Assembly (NCBI GenBank): GCA_027600665.1 | Contig: JADGJL010001077.1 | Coordinates: forward strand, 1-10,466 | Reading direction: 5' to 3' | From: Irineochytrium annulatum | Lineage: Eukaryota; Chytridiomycota; Chytridiomycetes; Chytridiales; Chytridiaceae | DNA length: 10,466 bases | Shown: in pieces, positions 8,444 to 10,466 of the stretch | Position numbering within the stretch: the stretch's first letter is position 1 | Layout: each line of letters opens with the position of its first letter | Made by a program: the position numbers and the translations under genes | Notes under the pieces: model-generated | The model's input: only the letters and a program-made list of their open reading frames with translations | Told to the model about the DNA's origin: nothing | Database searches by the model: none

Positions 8444-9060
8444 GGGGCTGCTGTGGCGGGGCGGGCTTATGGGGCTGCTTATTGATGAGAATTAAGAGAC
8501 TTTCTCTTTGTTCAAATATTTTTTTTGTCTCTTTTTAGATCTGAAGCATAACGATGCGTATATTGACGATATATTTAATACATACTAAATACGTGCTGAG
8601 ATGTTGACGCTAATTGAGACTGCCATTGTCAAGTAACTCCTCCATTACATGTTACGCACGAGAGCGCAGATGGTGGCATTATCTTTATATGCTATCAAAG
8701 GATTTCGTTGACGCGTATGTATCCAATATTCTGCTCAACCTTTGTGAGCTGAGAAGCGAGAGAAAGGACATTTTTCCTCGAATAAAGCTGGGAAAACTTT
8801 TAATTAAAAAATAATTGAACAAAATATTTAAATTATTGATTTTAAGCTTCACCGGGATTAGAAAGGAATATGAAAGTTGAAAATGAGATCGCAGCATGAC
8901 GCCCGCCTGTCAAGGAAGCGCCCGCTCGTCAATTTTGAACGCGACTCCGCCCGCCGTTCGCTGTTGGACCCCAGTCTCCTCCTCGTCCTCCTCACCGCCA
9001 GTACCAACATCAACATCGTCCCCGTCCCCGCGGCGTATTCGTCGAGACCGTCCTATCGAG
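8444..9060. other. Intergenic: 3' region of the pentaspan gene, AT-rich block, leader of the next gene
   Basis: After the pentaspan stop there is no exact AATAAA, only T-rich and AT-rich sequence. An extremely AT-rich block lies at about 8793-8846, with TTAATTAA and AATATTTAAATT. From about 8896 the sequence returns to GC-rich, CT-biased DNA that may be the leader of the next gene or an N-terminal extension of it. Short open frames inside the AT-rich part are not credible genes, and I found no tRNA fold or transposon end. Confidence 0.55.
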
Positions 9061-10446
9061 ATGGCGGTCGTGGACAAGAACACAGGTTTGGTCGGACGAA
9101 GTCGCGAGATCGTTTACTCTGGCTGACCTTTGCCCTCGTTTCCAGCAGTAATCGTCCTCTGCTCCGTGGGCGGCGCGCTCCTCCTCAGTCTTCTCAGTGC
9201 CGTCCTCTTCCTCCTCCGCAAGGCTAGGCGGGAAGCCCACGCGCGCGACGTCGAGTCCGGCTCGGACGCGGCGAAGAAGACTCCTGCGGCGCCGACGTCG
9301 ACGGCCAGGCAGAACCGAAGGGACCCAGCGGACGCGGCCAGGCTGTCGATGATCTCGCTCGTCCAGTTCCCGAGGCACATCGAGTTCGCCGAGGCCGCAC
9401 ACGAACCATCTGCCGATGTGTCCAGTGTCGCGCCCACGCCGACCCCCGTTGCGACCCCGAGGTCGCCCACCGCCGTGAGCACCAAGGTGGAAAAGAGAGG
9501 CCACCCATCATCCCCGCCCCCAGCTCCGTCGCGGGCCTCCAAGCCGAAGAGGCCGAGCCAGCGAATCGACACCGCCGCCGCCCCGCTGCAAGACGCTCTT
9601 CTCCCATCCACAATCGCCGCCCAGTCCTCTGAAGAATCCACATCTCAGTCTCCCTTGCCGTCCTCCTCCTCCACAACACCAGCGGACGCGACCGCCACCG
9701 CGCAGTCGCCAACCCCACCATCCCACATCCCACCGCTCACCCCTCAAGCGATCCACGAGCTCTCGCGCTTCCCAACCCTGACGCTATCCAGCGCGTCCGC
9801 GGCGTCACACGGTTCGCACCCTAGCGTCGTCGTCGCCGGCGTGGGGTCCCTGCTGAAGCGCCGCCAGAGCGTCGAGTCGCACCGCTCGGCCGCGTTCGAC
9901 TCGATCTCGAGATCCCTGGGCTCGGGGTTGGGCGACGCGTCGAGGGGGTTCGGGGTGCCGACGAGCTCGGTCGTCAGGGTCGAGGAGTGCAATGTCGCCG
10001 AGCTGGCGAGCATTGGGCAGGCGTCGTCCTTGGGGCCGAGCGTCGCGCTGGCGGCGTCTGAGTCCAGATCGTCGACGCTGGATGACAAGACGGGCAGTGT
10101 GGGTGGGGACGAGAGGGAGGTTTCGGTTGTAGTCGAGAGAGGCGTGCTAAGGAGGTCTATCAGCGCTGGGGCTTCGTCGATGTCTTCGAGCTCCCGGCTT
10201 GGGAGACGAGGGTCGAGTAGGAGAAGGGTCAAGGGCGACAAACTTGGCGTTTTGGCCCGGAAAGGCTCGCTTCATGGTGTTATGGTATTTGCTAGCTTTT
10301 CTTCCTTCGTATCCTGTCTCGTTCTTACCCATATGTCACGTCGTGTCTCGCAGGATTCCGGGATCAACCGAACAATCCCCACCTTGGAAACCATCCACGG
10401 CTCCCCCACTCCCTCCATCCCCGACGCGGACGACAATGATGATTAG
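9061..10446 (+). CDS. Single-pass membrane protein with Ser/Pro-rich basic cytoplasmic tail
   Basis: The family is not recognised. Exons are 9061-9085, 9146-10284 and 10354-10446, giving 418 aa; introns are 9086-9145 (GTTTGG..CCAG, branch CTGAC) and 10285-10353 (GTATTT..GCAG). I chose the ATG at 9061 (GAGATGG context). An in-frame ATG at 8896 would give 473 aa with a Ser/Pro-rich N-terminal extension but no signal peptide. Residues about 9-34 form one strong membrane helix (AVIVLCSVGGALLLSLLSAV) followed at once by RKARR, so the positive-inside rule puts the N-terminus outside and the long tail in the cytosol. The tail is low complexity: Pro/Ser/Thr/Ala-rich, then Ser-rich with KRRQS, RRSIS, RRGSS and RKGS, which fit basophilic kinase sites such as PKA, and an acidic end (PDADDNDD). 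This resembles fungal wall-sensor or polarity proteins in layout only; no ectodomain of that type is visible. The second intron has a frame-neutral length. Confidence 0.6.
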
Positions 10447-10466
10447 GATAAAACCTTGTTCTACAC

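Noticed and set aside
8614..8897. Open frames on both strands in the AT-rich spacer
   Set aside because: They are short, overlap on opposite strands and have no similarity or domain signal. AT-rich runs of Lys, Asn, Phe and Leu codons explain them.
9010..9733. Minus-strand open frames of 164-175 codons opposite the last gene
   Set aside because: They are shadows in a GC-rich Ser/Pro coding region. The plus frame continues through a membrane helix and two introns.

Overview
The window looks like a piece of nuclear chromosome from a filamentous basidiomycete, most likely Agaricomycotina. The coding DNA is GC-rich, genes are split by short introns (53 to 92 nt) with GT..AG ends and CTAAC/CTGAC/CTAAT branch sites, and genes are packed tightly on both strands. 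There are no bacterial-style operons, ribosome binding sites or CRISPR arrays, and I saw no transposon or RNA gene. The taxonomic call is an inference from architecture; only the ribosomal protein is a near-certain family match.

Layout from left to right. (1) A very C-rich intron tail, then the 3' part of the gene for 40S ribosomal protein eS1 (+, 177-1099; first exon lies outside the window). (2) A convergent three-exon gene (-, 2992-1324) for a Ctr-type copper transporter homologue with a long 18-cysteine ectodomain and a degenerate metal filter. (3) A spliced gene (-, about 5137-3513) for an unrecognised, probably cell-surface protein with a low-complexity Ala/Ser/Thr stalk and a hydrophobic, GPI-signal-like C-terminus. 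(4) A short divergent promoter. (5) A six-exon gene (+, 5367-8443) for a 923-residue, heavily N-glycosylated protein with the signal peptide plus five-helix topology of prominin/tweety proteins. (6) A partly AT-rich intergenic stretch. (7) A gene (+, about 9061-10446) for a single-pass membrane protein with a Ser/Pro-rich basic cytoplasmic tail.

I rebuilt the exon structures by joining splice sites so that reading phase is kept. Total lengths are whole codons in every model: 250 aa visible for eS1, 505 aa for the Ctr homologue, 463 aa for the surface protein, 923 aa for the pentaspan protein and 418 aa for the last gene. The 5' ends of the surface-protein gene and of the last gene are the least certain.

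Four neighbouring genes encode membrane or cell-surface proteins, but they are on different strands and nothing in the sequence proves a shared pathway. The points of most interest are the prominin-like protein in a fungus, the Ctr homologue lacking the MxxxM filter, and two introns whose retention would keep the reading frame.
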